From assembly GCF_020509005.1 (NCBI RefSeq), contig NC_063015.1, positions 1,302,001 to 1,366,000 of the forward strand: DNA of 64,000 bases, read 5' to 3'. Under the pieces are notes generated by a model. The model was not told where the DNA came from, ran no database searches, and saw only the letters and a list, made by a program, of their open reading frames with translations. Positions 1 to 11,921 of this stretch are shown here, in pieces. Numbering within the stretch: the first letter of the stretch is position 1; the number at the start of each line of letters is the position of its first letter. The position numbers were made by a program, and so were the translations under genes. Source of the DNA: Fulvia fulva. Taxonomy: Eukaryota; Ascomycota; Dothideomycetes; Mycosphaerellales; Mycosphaerellaceae.

Positions 1-1931
1 GGCGCTCTCGTTGTGCTTCAGAAAGGCGCACGCGACGTTACCACAACAACAGGAAATCGGCGGCCGTGACGCTGGAATGTACGACGAAGCGCCGGCCGAG
101 TCGTTGTCGTCGAGAAATGACTGGATCGCGTCGGCGTCGGCGTCGTCGTCGTCGTCGCCCATCATCATAGGATAATCCCTCGTCGGTTGGCGGTCCCAGC
201 GCAGAAGATGTTGGATATAGCTGCACTCATCTCCCTCAGCGTGCACGTTGGGGAGATGGGAAAGTGGATGCAGAGTTGAATGTGTCGTGTTTCCCGACTG
301 GGATGACGCTGCACGCAGCACAACAAAGCGTCTGCCTCTGCCCGCAGCGAACGTGGCTGGGTTGCACTGTCACTGCCCAGGTGCTGATGTTCGCCATCTC
401 GCGTCGGGTATCGATTGGCCGACGTTTACCAGAAGCCACTTTGACTTTTTTGTGATCATTCACATCCACTACTTCAACTCACCGACATGGCACTCATGAC
501 CGCGGCCTGCATATCATCAGTGCTGCGACGAACAGTCTTGACAGTGTGGCTGATACGCGCACATTCTTCATATCAACAACGACAGCAAAACAGCCGCGCT
601 TGCCAAGGGTATGCATGTCCGTGGATCAGGAACAATCGGAAACGCGGTACACACGCGTGCCTGTTCCTGGTTCTGGGACCTCGACTGCCGTTTGCCTGCC
701 AAGGACATCCTGTCTATCGTGATATCAGAGATCACGTACAGGTCACAGCGTTTCGGTTGAGCAATCTCTTCGCATCGCGCACTCTAAAGACTTCCAAGGC
801 ATTGCAACATCGGAAACCTCAACGCTTCGAGGTCGACACAATACAAGTGGATTTGTTGTTGACAGCAAGTGCTGCAGCAATCACTTCGACTACCTTCAGT
901 CTCTTCTTCGTGCTTGATAACGCGGTGCATATGTGGTCCTGAGGCAGAATCTGGTGATGGCCTATGTCCACCATCATCTGCGACCGCCGCAGATCGATGA
1001 TAGTACCCCAGTGGCCACAATCAAGAACATTCGGCCGCATACAGCTGCCTCTATCGCGTGGCCACATACATTGAGTCTTCACCGACAACACTACTGGGCA
1101 AGGTATGGCACGAACCCACTGAACATGTCAGTACACCAGCGTCAATGTGGTAAGTGCACTTCTCGCACTGTCATGGCAGAGTGTATCTCACAGATACGTG
1201 ACTTCATGCGGTGGCACGATACGTTGCGTGAAGAGCTGCTGTGTGACCATGTGCCTGGTGAGGGAAATTGTCCCCATGTGCTAACAATCTATTTCCCGTT
1301 GATGGCAACCAGAGTTCGCAATGCTACTAGCCAGGCTTACCCGAAAGATTACTATTCAGTGCTTCGACGATCGTGCACACGATAGATGTGGCGGATGAAG
1401 AGTACCGGCGAACTGAGATGAGCGGGCCGTGGGTTGCTGAGGGTGGCGTGATCCTGCTGTTGTTGAACATGGGACTTATCGTGTCATGTTAGGATTGATG
1501 AGAAGCGAACAAGTGGGTGTCGAAGCTGTTGAGGCAGCTGGAGGTTTGTCGGTCTGGGCCTGGTCTCAGAAATATAGGCATGATGTAGAGAGTGTTCGCA
1601 TAAGAGACCTGAGCAGCAGAGATCGCGATGGAGAGGTGGCTGAGATGTGTTCGTATGCAGCATATATCTGACTTGAACGCACCTGGAGCATAACCTATGC
1701 ACGATCATGGTCGAGCATATCTCGATGACAATGCCAACGAGAATATCCCACGGCCTTGCCGCCTGCGACCGCAGCCTGGGAGGATGAAGACCGCCCACCA
1801 AGTCACATCTGGCTGTACGCCGCTATACCCGCCACTGTCACAGTCCAGAGCTGACTGAATACAGCCATATCAACCATGCAGTCCTCGGAACAGATGCGAT
1901 AATGGTAAGAGCCTGATCTGCATATCTTCCT
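1..1931. other. Left-edge region without a supportable gene
   Basis: Two open stretches of about 150 codons lie on the plus strand (487-942 and 933-1385). Neither has a recognisable domain, convincing composition or splice structure, so I do not call them genes. The only clear feature is a CGT/CGG trinucleotide run near 129-157. Confidence 0.5.
129..157. repeat. GTC/GGC-rich trinucleotide microsatellite
   Basis: Imperfect tandem triplets (cgtcgg, then cgtcgt) run for about 29 bases. Read on the minus strand they give an arginine run, which explains a spurious open frame there. I see no function. Confidence 0.7.
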
Positions 1932-2153
1932 CTAGGTGGATTTCTTGCCGCTCGCCACCTTCCGCTCAACGATCCCGGGATCAAGAAGAGCAGAGTCAAC
2001 CTTCGACGAGTCGAATTCGTATGGAATCTCGTCCTTGCTTTGAGCTTTGGTCTTGATTCCGAACGACATCTCGCTGCTCAAGTCTGGCTTCACCGGTGGC
2101 GGGATCTTTCTGATAGCGACTCTACTGTGAGCCTTTGAAGTCGTCTCTGTCAT
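1932..2153 (-). CDS. Small hypothetical protein, 73 aa
   Basis: The product is a 73-residue hydrophilic, lysine-rich protein starting METTSK-like at 2153 and ending in a basic tail (VERKVASGKKST). No domain, signal peptide or membrane segment is visible. Support comes from smooth amino-acid composition and from position: the start lies about 240 bp from the oppositely oriented NDUFAF3-like gene, as in many fungal head-to-head pairs. It could also be one exon of a larger gene or a chance frame. I do not recognise the family. Confidence 0.4.
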   Translation of the reverse strand: MTETTSKAHSRVAIRKIPPPVKPDLSSEMSFGIKTKAQSKDEIPYEFDSSKVDSALLDPGIVERKVASGKKST

Positions 2154-2395
2154 TTTGGCAGTGCGAGAAGGTCACTTGGCGGTGTTGCTGTAGATATGTT
2201 GTTGTGTCGTTAGGGTTGAGGTAAGATGCGCGGGAAAGTGCTGGCACGGCTAATTCGCCGGTTAAGTCAATGAAACTTTGATGACGTGTAGAGACGCGAG
2301 ATTTTGGGAGCTTCAGAATTTCGGACATCGACATTGCAGTTCGCATTGCCAATTCAACATCTGGGTATTCCCATCGTAGTGGTGCTTTCGGCAAC
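2154..2395. promoter_or_regulatory. Putative bidirectional promoter region
   Basis: This 242-bp gap separates the starts of the 73-aa minus-strand gene and the NDUFAF3-like plus-strand gene. It would serve both if the small gene is real. I could not identify a specific factor-binding site. Confidence 0.35.
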
Positions 2396-3154
2396 ATGTC
2401 TTCAGCACGGCTTTCCCGTGTAGCAGTACAAGCATCACGATCGGTTGTCAACTCCGCTGGACATATCGCACCTCGAACAGCTGGATGGCAAGAAACATCG
2501 CGAACATGGCAGGAAGCATCTCGGCTACAGACACGATGCTTTGGGGTTAGTACAGCCCGGAGTATACCACCTCAGGCGGTCTCACACCCTCCAAAGAGCA
2601 GAGACCGGGGTCCAAAGAGTGAAGAGGACACGCAAACGGACTTTGCAGCCATGAATGTGCTCGGCAACACTCCCGTGCCCACGACAGCTGTGGACGCATG
2701 TATGGACGATGGTTTCGCACTCGACTCTGGTCTCAAAGTGACAGGAGCTGGAGTCCTGCTGATGGGAGGAGAAGCCTTCAAGTGGCGGCCATGGCTGCGC
2801 GAGGGAAGGAAAGAAGGCACGAATGGCGCAGGCGATCTGGGAGATGACAACAACGGCGTACGAAGTGTAGGAGGAAAGCTGCAGAACAAGAAGGGTCAGT
2901 GGGATGTCGACAGGCAAGCTTGGGGACTCCTTGACCTCGTCTGGCCGAAGCCAGATCTTTTGGTCCTTGGTACTGGCTCCAAGATTGTGCCTCTCAGTCC
3001 GGAGACACGACGAGATATCAACGAGCTTGGGATCAAGATCGAGATTCAGGATACCAGAAATGCGGCTGCTCAGTACAACATGTTGGCCACTGAGCGTGGT
3101 GTGCAGCAGGTAGCGGCGGCGTTGATACCAGTTGGGTGGAAGGAAGGGAAGTGA
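2396..3154 (+). CDS. NDUFAF3-like (Mth938/DUF498 domain) mitochondrial protein, 252 aa
   Basis: The protein is a single-exon homologue of the NDUFAF3 / Mth938-domain family, whose animal members help assemble the Q-module of respiratory complex I. The N-terminal 60 residues are rich in Arg, Ser and Ala with few acids, as in a mitochondrial presequence. The Mth938-like fold spans about residues 85-248: an early stretch VTGAGVLLMGGEAFKW, then WPKPDLLVLGTGSKIVPLS, and a final segment with the family's Gly-Ile-x-Ile-x-x-x-Asp-T-x-x-A-x-x-x-Y-N layout. An insertion rich in Gly and Asn (about 145-180) interrupts the domain, as is common in fungi. The start at 2396 keeps the presequence. Family assignment is firm; the assembly role is inferred from animal relatives. 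Confidence 0.85.
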   Translation: MSSARLSRVAVQASRSVVNSAGHIAPRTAGWQETSRTWQEASRLQTRCFGVSTARSIPPQAVSHPPKSRDRGPKSEEDTQTDFAAMNVLGNTPVPTTAVDACMDDGFALDSGLKVTGAGVLLMGGEAFKWRPWLREGRKEGTNGAGDLGDDNNGVRSVGGKLQNKKGQWDVDRQAWGLLDLVWPKPDLLVLGTGSKIVPLSPETRRDINELGIKIEIQDTRNAAAQYNMLATERGVQQVAAALIPVGWKEGK

Positions 3155-5285
3155 GATACCATGGCGGAGGATTAGCCCTTTTGGAAGGCATGCGTTCGAG
3201 GCAGCTGTCTCAACGTCGAGCTTTTCGACTTCAACACCCTTCGTGTTCCTGAAGCGGCTCATCAGCAATCGAGATGTCTGCGAGATGCAGCTGTGGCGTG
3301 TGATCTTTCACAAGATTGTGATGTAGCACTGCTGAGGAACGCACCGGCCGGTGCAGTCTGGAACATCTGGCTCGGTATCTGCAACACTGCACACGCCGCA
3401 CTAAATGCCATGGTGCTGGGCACGCAGGTTCGCATAGCGCTCGGATGTCATTGCGCCTGCAGCTGCAACCAGAACGCAATGCTCAAGTACAGTCAATACT
3501 AATTGGTCGGCCCTGGCCCTGCAGAGATAGCTGGGGTGCACGTTCAGGGGAGGTGAAGGTGAAGGTGTCATTCGACCCTTACTCGCATGAAGAATCTGAC
3601 AGTCGGCCGGAGTGTGTGTATGCTGCACTGTCATCACCGAGCTCCATGCGCAACCACCAGGCGATTTCGAGATCCGAAACTCGCTGTCGCCACAAGATCG
3701 CCACATGGCGCGCTGCTCGAGTCAGTGTGAGCCGTGCTGGCGGTGCGGTCTGAGACTGATGTTACAGATCTTCAGACGGTGTTTCAGGACTTGACAGCGT
3801 TTCAGCTCGATTCGTGAAGTAGACGAAGATAGCGAAGATGTGCGGGTGCTCGATCGAGCAGGGCAATGACATTCACCTCCCATGTCGACGAGGTCACGAG
3901 GTGGGATGGCTTTTGCCAAGCCAGACCGACTTGGGTGCTTGTCTTGCCCGACCCTGCAAGACATCGGCTGCGCATCCGAAAGAACAGCAAGCTCATCTAT
4001 CTAACAGTTCATCTTCCTTTAGTTGGTTCAAATTACGATCACGAGCATGTCGAAAAAGCAGCGGCTGCGCGCCAGATGCCGCTCGAGATCGAGAGGCGTT
4101 ACGTCAACGATGACCGCGTTCACAGCATGCCCTCGGCTAACGTGGTCTAGCAGCCAATACTCCGCCAATCTCGCAGTCTCGCACTGCGCTGTCACGCGCT
4201 CCGGCGTGTCCTGGACTGTGCATAAGGACTGCATGCATCCCCAGCTGGGCGAGCGCGACGGCTCGTTTTGGTAGCGGCGCTGCAAGTTCAACGAATGGCA
4301 GCGCTGGCCCGTGCGGCACGACTGCCCACATCGTCGCCCTGTAGAGCGTGGATAGCCGTCCAGGGAGGGCCATGCTTGGCAGCAATGGTGCATTACTCGA
4401 GGCCGGCGCCGGATGCGCGCACTGGTCAGTGGTGGTTGCTGCGTAGCCTGCGCGTGCTGTCTGCTGCGGTCTGCTGCGGTCTGCTACGGTCTGCTGCGGT
4501 CTGCTGCTCTCCGCCAGCACAAGCTTGACCACAGCGGCCGTCGACCCCGCATTTGACAACCTTCACCCTCAGATCCCCTCCCCGAAAGGGTCTCAACTTC
4601 AATCAAGCCTGCTTTTGACGCGCTCGACAAAGTCATTCCCTCGACCTCCCGCCGCATACGATCACAGCGGCTTGCCCGAAGTAGCCGTGACTTCCTGCTG
4701 TCAATCCAAGCCTGCTCCCGCCCGCTCGCGCAATCGCAGTCTGCGCCGCTTCACGCTGTAGAGCTAGTAGCTAGACGACGGCATGCTGTTATATTATTGT
4801 TGTGCTGGCTGCGCGTGCGCACAGCCTCCAGTCAGCTCCCTGTGATGCTCGGAGCTATCAAACTGCCTCCGCTTTCCCAAAGCTTACTCTCGCTGCCCCG
4901 TCATTTGACAATCACCACTTCTAGACAGCCCTCGAACAGTATCTTCAGGCCCACCCCAAGTGGTCCCGATCTGCACAGCACGCAGTAGCAGAGACTTGCT
5001 TGCTACAGCTTCGCCCGGGTCTGCAGCCGCAAGCACGGGGACCTGTAGCTGGACCAATGTACTCCAGAGCGCATTCCTGCTAGGAGAGAAACATGCATAC
5101 AATACCTCCCGGACCATCAGAGTTAACAACGACCGCAAAGTGACCGGCGCGAGAGCCTGACGCTCCGCCGCGATGTCGTAGGTAACACCAGCTTCCCGAA
5201 GTGTCCAGGTCTCACAGTCACCACGCCTCACTGAAACCAAACGACCACTCCAGTGTGCTGGGCGTGATACCAGCTACATTGTTAC
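3155..5285. other. Intergenic region, no gene seen
   Basis: Several overlapping open frames of 60-140 codons on both strands show no domain and are mutually exclusive. A short 10-bp tandem repeat lies at 4459-4508. The last 500 bases are pyrimidine-rich and probably hold the promoter and leader of the Myb-type gene at 5286. Confidence 0.5.
4459..4508. repeat. 10-bp tandem repeat (unit gtctgctgcg), about five copies
   Basis: Five consecutive 10-bp units, one with a single change (ctacg for ctgcg). The period is not a multiple of three, so it is not a simple coding triplet repeat. It looks like a small minisatellite. Confidence 0.85.
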
Positions 5286-6260
5286 ATGGCCCCGGAGACC
5301 ATCTTCGCTAACGACTTACTCATCAGAAATACGTCTCCCGATCAGGATCGCAAACTTATGCCCACCGGCTCGTCAAACAACGCCTACTCAGCTTCGCCGT
5401 CGCAACTCACATTGTCTTCTGACTTCCATTCCGGCGCTGGACTACCCAACCCTTACCAGCAGTACTCATACGTCCCGAGTCCACACGATCCCACAGCTTT
5501 CGCCTTTCCTCCGCCGCAAGGATACAGGCCGCAATTACAGACCCAGCATCTACAACACCAGCCTAATCTCTATCAACAACCATCGCCCACGAACCTTCCG
5601 CGCAAGCGGCGCGCATCTGACCTGCGCGAGCCTTCACTCCCGGGCTCGTCCAGCAGCAACCCGAGCGCGTTCGCGAACCCTTCTGGGCTCAATCTTGTTA
5701 CGGGCGTAGGCGACCTTGGAGGCATCGATTTGTCGCATGGCGCTCCTTCGCAGCAGACTTTACCAAGTCCGCCGGTGAAGAAAGGGCGGACAAACACACC
5801 TTGGACGCCCGCAGAAGAGCAGAGGCTCAAGACGTTACGCGATGCCGGCAGTAGCTGGAGTGAGATCGCGAAGACATTCCCCACGCGGACGGAAGGGAGT
5901 GTCAAAAAGCATTGGTACAAAGTGCGCAGGCTCATTCTAGCACGATGATATACGACAGGCTGACTTACTTGCTCTGCAGGACATGCATTACGCTGAATTC
6001 GCTGAAGACGAGGTCAGCAATTTCGTTCGCCTCACCGCGATCCATCGAAAAGGAGTTGTTGTACTGACAACATGACAGAGCGCAGCGCTGCTGCAAGCGA
6101 TCAAGGACTACGAAAATAATAGGTGGAAGGTCATCGGCCAGAAGGTGGGCAAGCCAGCGAAGGTAAGGCAACGCTGTGAGATACTGTAGAATTCTAGACA
6201 GGACTGACATCGCTGTAGGCCTGCGAGCAGTTCGCCAAAGAACAAGGCTGGAAGGTGTGA
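5286..6260 (+). CDS. Myb/SANT-like DNA-binding protein 1, 264 aa, four exons
   Basis: I rebuilt this as exons 5286-5921, 5980-6012, 6079-6162 and 6219-6260, all with GT-AG ends and preserved frame. Residues 1-165 are Ser/Pro/Gln-rich and disordered. A first SANT/Myb repeat starts near residue 175 (NTPWTPAEEQRLKTLRDAG, then SSWSEIAKTFP), with the spaced aromatic and basic residues of that fold. The three short 3' exons give a second, shorter repeat (ALLQAIKDYENNRWKVIGQK, then KACEQFAKEQGWKV). The second half matches the partner gene at 8455 in order and spacing, which supports the splicing. The likely role is nuclear DNA binding; the target is unknown. Ignoring the introns would end the protein at 5948 and lose the second repeat. 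Confidence 0.8.
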
Positions 6261-8454
6261 ATCGTGGCACCACTCTCGACCTCGTTCTCGATGAAGAACA
6301 AAACATCCCTCTTCCTTTTACATATTGAGATACCCGTTCGCTCTGCTGAGAGCGATCTTCTTGGAAACATGGAGAGCAACCTTGCGAGGAGTTGTGGGGG
6401 TTCTTTGCGGGTCGCTATACACAGCGACCTCCGGGCAGATGCCAAAGGAGGAACCGGGGAGTAGTGCTGCATGGAAAATGGGAGCCTGTTGGCTCGCTGC
6501 GTCCTAGCTGAGGGAAGATGTCGCTCGCAGACTGGCTCGTCGATGCTCTGCAAGCTGTAAATGAAGGCGCATGGCGAGATTCATCGTGTAAACCACAAAG
6601 GAGTGACGTTGATACTGAGTTGTAAAGCAGAGTGGGTCTTGTGTCTGGTCTGGCTCTGGATGGAACCCGGCAGGGAACGTGCACGGCTCTCACCTTTTAC
6701 ACACACAGACACTCACGTGCCTACCTTCTCACCGGAGACATCTTGCACCTGTCCTTCACACTTTCACACTTCTCCTGTGGGTGTTCTCGTCAACGGCCAC
6801 TGTGTTTCGTCGGTTTCACAGTGTCTCGCAGCATCATGGATAGTTTCAGCCGCAATCGCAACGGCCACGTGCCGCTGTCGAGTTTCAGAAGATGGTCATC
6901 ACACGTTTCAGAAAATGTCGACTCATGATGGCGTCGCTGCTCGCAGCCTCGCACCTTTCCTTCTAGTTCGCCAGGGTCTTTGCAAAGGAGGGTCAATCGC
7001 AAGATCGCGTTCTCCGAGAGCAGCGACACGTCTCGCTTCTGTCGCCACTCGCGGTCCATCAACCTTCCGGACGGCAGGACGCAATGGCACTGGCGGCAAG
7101 AAGTGCACGTCACGTGAAGCAGCACGGCACCGCCGACGAAGGATTCCCATCTCTTCCGTCGCTACTTTGCTCCGACTTCAGCTTTTGGGCATTGGGAGAC
7201 ACGTGGGAGACTGCACTTCGCAATACGCCCTCGGCAAACTATGAGCTGTGCTAGTCTGAGCCAGCACATGCTCGCGATATCCCGACATGCTTCGAATCGC
7301 GTTGACTGACGGCTTCTGAGGTGGATCTTTCACGTCTTCTTTCAAGGGACTGGCCGCGTTACCCGCGCATCATCCCTGCCCTCTAACGCTCGAAGCAGTA
7401 CAAGATTTGCCACCTCACTCCAACTGCCCTGCATACTGAAGCAGCTCTCGATGCCGAATTCAGGCACTGATGTGTCAATCTGGCTGATTCTGTCAGGCAC
7501 AACGAACCATACTATTTTCGACAGCACCTCGTGCACAGCCTCCCTCGGTTGGATGTGAGATACTGCAGCGTGGACTTGCAAGAGCTATCAGGTCAGCATC
7601 ATGCTGCTATCGTGCCGCGGTATCAATGCTACCCGAGTGCAAACATACGACCATTGTGGCCAATTCAAGGCACGTCTGTCAGCCCGCAGCTTATACTTTC
7701 GATCAAGCGAGCCGCGTTGTGGACCTGACAAGTCATGAATCCCTGGCCTTAACGCTCTTGCGGCTCTTTCTTTCCGCTGATGCCCAGGTTCTTCCTGGCG
7801 TGCTTTCGAAGGGTCTACGAACCGTTTGGATGTGGGTCTGGGCTAAGACGTACCTGCATGAGGCCAGCAACGAATGTTGTTACAGCACGACGTCAAGGCC
7901 ACAGCCCTAGGGACGGATCTTCTGCACGTTGCATGTTACAGATTTCTACGGCCTGTCGTGGTGCTTTCCCCGGGTCGAGCCAATCTGGCACCAGAAACGC
8001 CCAAGCCTGCGCCTTGACACCCATTTCCCATGCGTTCGTCTGCAGGTGTGGCAATCAAGCGAGGATGGTGGTTTTCGAATGAGACCACTACGATCGTAAG
8101 CGGTAAGACCTATCTCATCCCGCATGTGCATTGGGTCCTTAAGAACCGTCGGTGCCTGGCCTCAACTTGGGTTTGGGAGAATACCCATCCTAGAGTGTAC
8201 CTTTGCGCACTGTCGACGTTTCATGAGATAATACCTTCGCTTTAATTCCGTCCGCATCTCTTCCATCGTTATAATAGCATTTACTTGGCTCTTATTGATA
8301 CCGCGTTGAGCGTGCAACATCTTGTTATCACCATCGCGTGGACGAATAACGACAAGGTGTCATTGACAATCGCTACTCAACACCTATACCTTCACAAGCC
8401 GGCCCTCTAGCGGCGAGTTGCCCGAGCGTAGCGCTCTGGCAGCCTCCACTCATC
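6261..8454. other. Intergenic region between Myb-type genes 1 and 2
   Basis: Overlapping open frames of up to about 230 codons (for example 6561-7244) lack domains and show restless composition, so I reject them as genes. No repeat or RNA gene was noticed. Confidence 0.5.
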
Positions 8455-9796
8455 GTGGCAACTGTGGCGCGATCATTCCAGGAGTTCTCCTTTGACTTTG
8501 GTGGGCATGGGCAAGAACAAAGCACTACACCAGTGGCACCAGCTGTAACAACTGCTGAATACCAAGCACTCCTGTCGCAGGCCTTTGACGGGCAGAGTTA
8601 TCTGCAACCACAGCTGTCTCAGGCCTCGCAAGAGTACTCACATTATGGAGTCTCAAACGTCCTCCCATCGCAGGTGTCTGCGCCGGAACCAACATATGGC
8701 ATGGACCAGGCCCAGCTGTATGCAGCGCAGAAGCCACGCCAAATGTCCCATGTCACATCAGTGTCATCACATTACGGCGGCAGTCCTTACGAAAGCCCCA
8801 GACAAGGCATCTACCAGCAACAGCAAGCGCAACAGTCTCGCAAGCGCAGTTTTCAGGACGACTATGCCTATGACTATCAAGGCTTGCAGCAGTTACAAGC
8901 CCACGCAACCAACAGTGGAACCCAAGTCCCAGTCGAACTCACTCCTGATGGACATCATGCCCAGCTCCAGCCTGGATCGATCACATACCAATATCCGTCA
9001 CAACGACCCTCGCCGCAGCATTCCCACTCCGGACAGTCGTTGCAATCACAATCGCTACCGCCCCAGCATCAGCAACAGTCGCAGCAGACACAGCACCACC
9101 ACCACAGGCTACCCAATCAACAGCCTCCGAGCAAGATGCCCAGATTCAGCGCATACGATGCATTGTCGCCTGAAGATGACGATCACGGACCGCCTAGTGT
9201 CGTTGGGCAACCAGGAATGCCAATCCCTGCCCCAAGACCGAAAGGTCCGAAACTCAAGTTCACACCAGAAGACGACGCACTCTTGGTGGAGCTTAAAGAG
9301 GCCAAAAACCTTACCTGGAAGCAAATCGCGGACTTCTTCCCAGGTCGATCGTCGGGCACACTGCAGGTTCGGTACTGCACCAAACTCAAGGCAAAGACGA
9401 CAGTTTGGACAGACGAAATGGTACGTCAATAGTCGCCATTGGTACCACAGTGACGCCTCATATTTCATTACTTTGTACGGCATCACTGCAGCAGGCACTT
9501 ATAACTAGCATGACAGACCTTGCTGACTTATCTTACAGGTGGAAAGACTCCAGACAGCAATACAAGAATACGACAACGACAGATGGCGCATCATCTCAGG
9601 CAAAGTCGGCAACGGATTCTCCGCAGCAGCTTGCAAGGAGAAAGCACTCGAGATGCAGCTCGAAGATGACGAGGCTCACGAAACAGCGGAACACGATGCT
9701 CATCAGCAGCAGCAGCAGCAATTGTTACAATTACATGAGACTACGGCAGCGATACACCAGCAGGAAGCGAAAGTATCAATGGTTGGCTTGCTATGA
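8455..9796 (+). CDS. Myb/SANT-like DNA-binding protein 2, Gln-rich, 407 aa, two exons
   Basis: Exons are 8455-9420 and 9539-9796, joined by a 118-bp GT-AG intron; without it the frame stops 12 bases after the exon end. Residues 1-250 are Gln/Ser/His-rich with several poly-Gln tracts, typical of an activation region. A first SANT repeat lies near residues 262-305 (KLKFTPEDDALLVELKEAK, TWKQIADFFPGRSSGTLQ). A second follows across the intron (VWTDEM, then VERLQTAIQEYDNDRWRIIS). The tail is again Gln-rich. It shares domain layout with the genes at 5286 and 11922 on the same strand and is probably a paralogue. It is likely a nuclear transcription factor or chromatin protein. The final eight residues after the last Gln run are unremarkable. 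Confidence 0.82.
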
Positions 9797-11921
9797 TCTT
9801 GACACTACTACAATGCTTCCGGATCTACACTACACATTGGCATGGCGTTATTGGGATGCGGAATGGGAAGGCATTCTTTGGGAGAAATCCGAGGACCTGA
9901 GGAAGGTGCATAATGCTTGCATCTCCTTACTTTTATCTTACAGTGCTGGCCACGTAAGACTTACGAATCTGGAATGGTAATAACGGAAGAAGAGACGAAC
10001 ACCCAGTGATACCACGCCGAACCTGGCGATTTGTGCTTACTTGCGTTTGCTGTACAATAGCGATATTACTTACTTGTTTCCGTCATACAATACACATCGA
10101 TGAGATGATGTCTAATACTTACAAACCCGATCCTTGCACGATCTCTAGTACCCTTATCTCGGACATCGAATGCGAGCTTCATCATTGCGACAGTTGACTT
10201 TCGTTCTGCTGCTAGAACTATTTCGTGCGCCTTACACAGCTGCTTACATACAATTGAACTTTCCCGTCACAATTGGGCTGCTCCGCGTGGCCTCACACCC
10301 TTCCAAAATCAAGGCATACCTTGAACGAACCTGCCACACCTGCTTTAACATCAACCACAAAAGGCCAGAAAGGGCAAAAGGTCAACGATGTACGTGAGGT
10401 ACGTCAGCTTAAGGTATGCCGCTACCCGACCTGACTGCAGATCCTGGGCAGACGTGGAACTCCCACTGCGAGCACTGGGGCCTTGTGGCGGAGTGCATGC
10501 ATGCATTGCGCCTGGCGAGCCTGGGAAAAATGCGTGGAGTGCTGCCCGAGGTGGTCGACTGGGCATTTTTCGCCACTGTTACAGGCTATTGTTAGGTGCA
10601 GATGTTGGACCCTCGATGATCGACGGTGTCTGCCGGTTGTGGCAATCGGGGTTGATCAAACTGGCGATCGGGGGGAGGGTCGGTGTGTTGTGGCGAGGGC
10701 ACGGGGTAGGTACAAGGCGGTGAGATGGGAGGATGTTGTGTGGTAGGTCATGCTGTGAGTGTTCTTGCTTGTTCATGTGGCAGGTGAGGTGAAAGATGGA
10801 AGAGCTTCCGGCTCATGTTTTTTGCCAAGCCGGCTATTTCTCACAGCTCAGGCACGTCGGGAGGCGACGGGACTGAACAACCGAGAGAGCGCGCTGTGCC
10901 TGAGACAAGCACGTGCGCTACGGAGCTGTGTGCGACTTCACTTCATGTTAGATCTCTCCTTCCCATGTTCATGTTGACATTGCCCACTACATCTACATGC
11001 ACATGTAGCCATCTTGATGGCTACTACCAAGACGCGACAATCACCACCCATGTGCGCTTTTTGCTCGATGGTCTGCTGAGTCAACATTGCGGATTCGCCT
11101 TCCCAATCAGGGAGAACTGATTTCTACCAGTTACAACTTACGAGCTTCCTCTTCACTTCCCAACTATCACTCGGTCTGGCAGGCGAGCATCTCAAACAGG
11201 GGAACCGAACAGCCTCACGACGCCGGATCCCATGGCAACAACAAGTGCGGCTCAATCATGTGAAAGACAGCCAACACCGTATGAGGGTCCTCGTATGTTC
11301 CTTCCTCCGATGCGCTCCAGGAACGAGACGGAGGAGAAGCTCTCCTACCAAGGTACGATCGTCGATAGTGCGCAGTTCCAGTGTGCTGTCTGCTGGTTCA
11401 CTGTGAAGCCTGGGACCGGAAGCTTCAGTGATGACACTTGCACGCCGCATCTATTACGCAGCGGCAATGAACAGACTATACCGCACCTCACCCGAGTCAC
11501 TATGGCTGCGCCGGTGAGCTCCACCGTAGCGTTCTGGTGCAAATTGTGGATGCGTGGTGTGCGTAAGATGCTCGCCGACGGGTGAAATTCTATGACACGG
11601 CCGAAGCTGCTCAGCTGAGCCTGGCTCCTGGGACAAACCAACCACTCAAAATGTTGGGTAAGGACGAATGTACTCAACACAGCATCAAAGTTTACTTGAA
11701 GATGTGGACTGCGCTGAAGAAGGTGCTTCTTCTGCACAGAAAGCGCTCCCAGCACTGTGGGACGTTGCGAGTGTGCAGAGTACAAATTCGCTCCCTCTGC
11801 CTTCTGTTCTCCTCTGTTCTTCACAAAACGACACAGAAGAATTCGGCGACGTCATCAGCCTGCAACATTTCTCAAACAGCATTCTATCTCACAGCATCGG
11901 CCTGATCAAGCATCATCCAAG
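9797..11921. other. Intergenic region between Myb-type genes 2 and 3
   Basis: No gene is supportable. Open frames such as 11232-11585 lack recognisable features. The 3' part presumably contains the promoter of the gene at 11922. Confidence 0.5.

Noticed and set aside
2582..3268. A 228-codon minus-strand frame opposite the NDUFAF3-like gene
   Set aside because: It is the shadow of the well-supported plus-strand Mth938-domain gene.
6561..7244. A 227-codon open frame between Myb-type genes
   Set aside because: Overlaps other open frames on both strands, has no domain and irregular composition.
8585..9508. A 307-codon second open frame inside the Myb-type gene 2
   Set aside because: It is an alternate frame of the Gln-rich coding sequence; CAG/CAA-rich DNA keeps several frames open.
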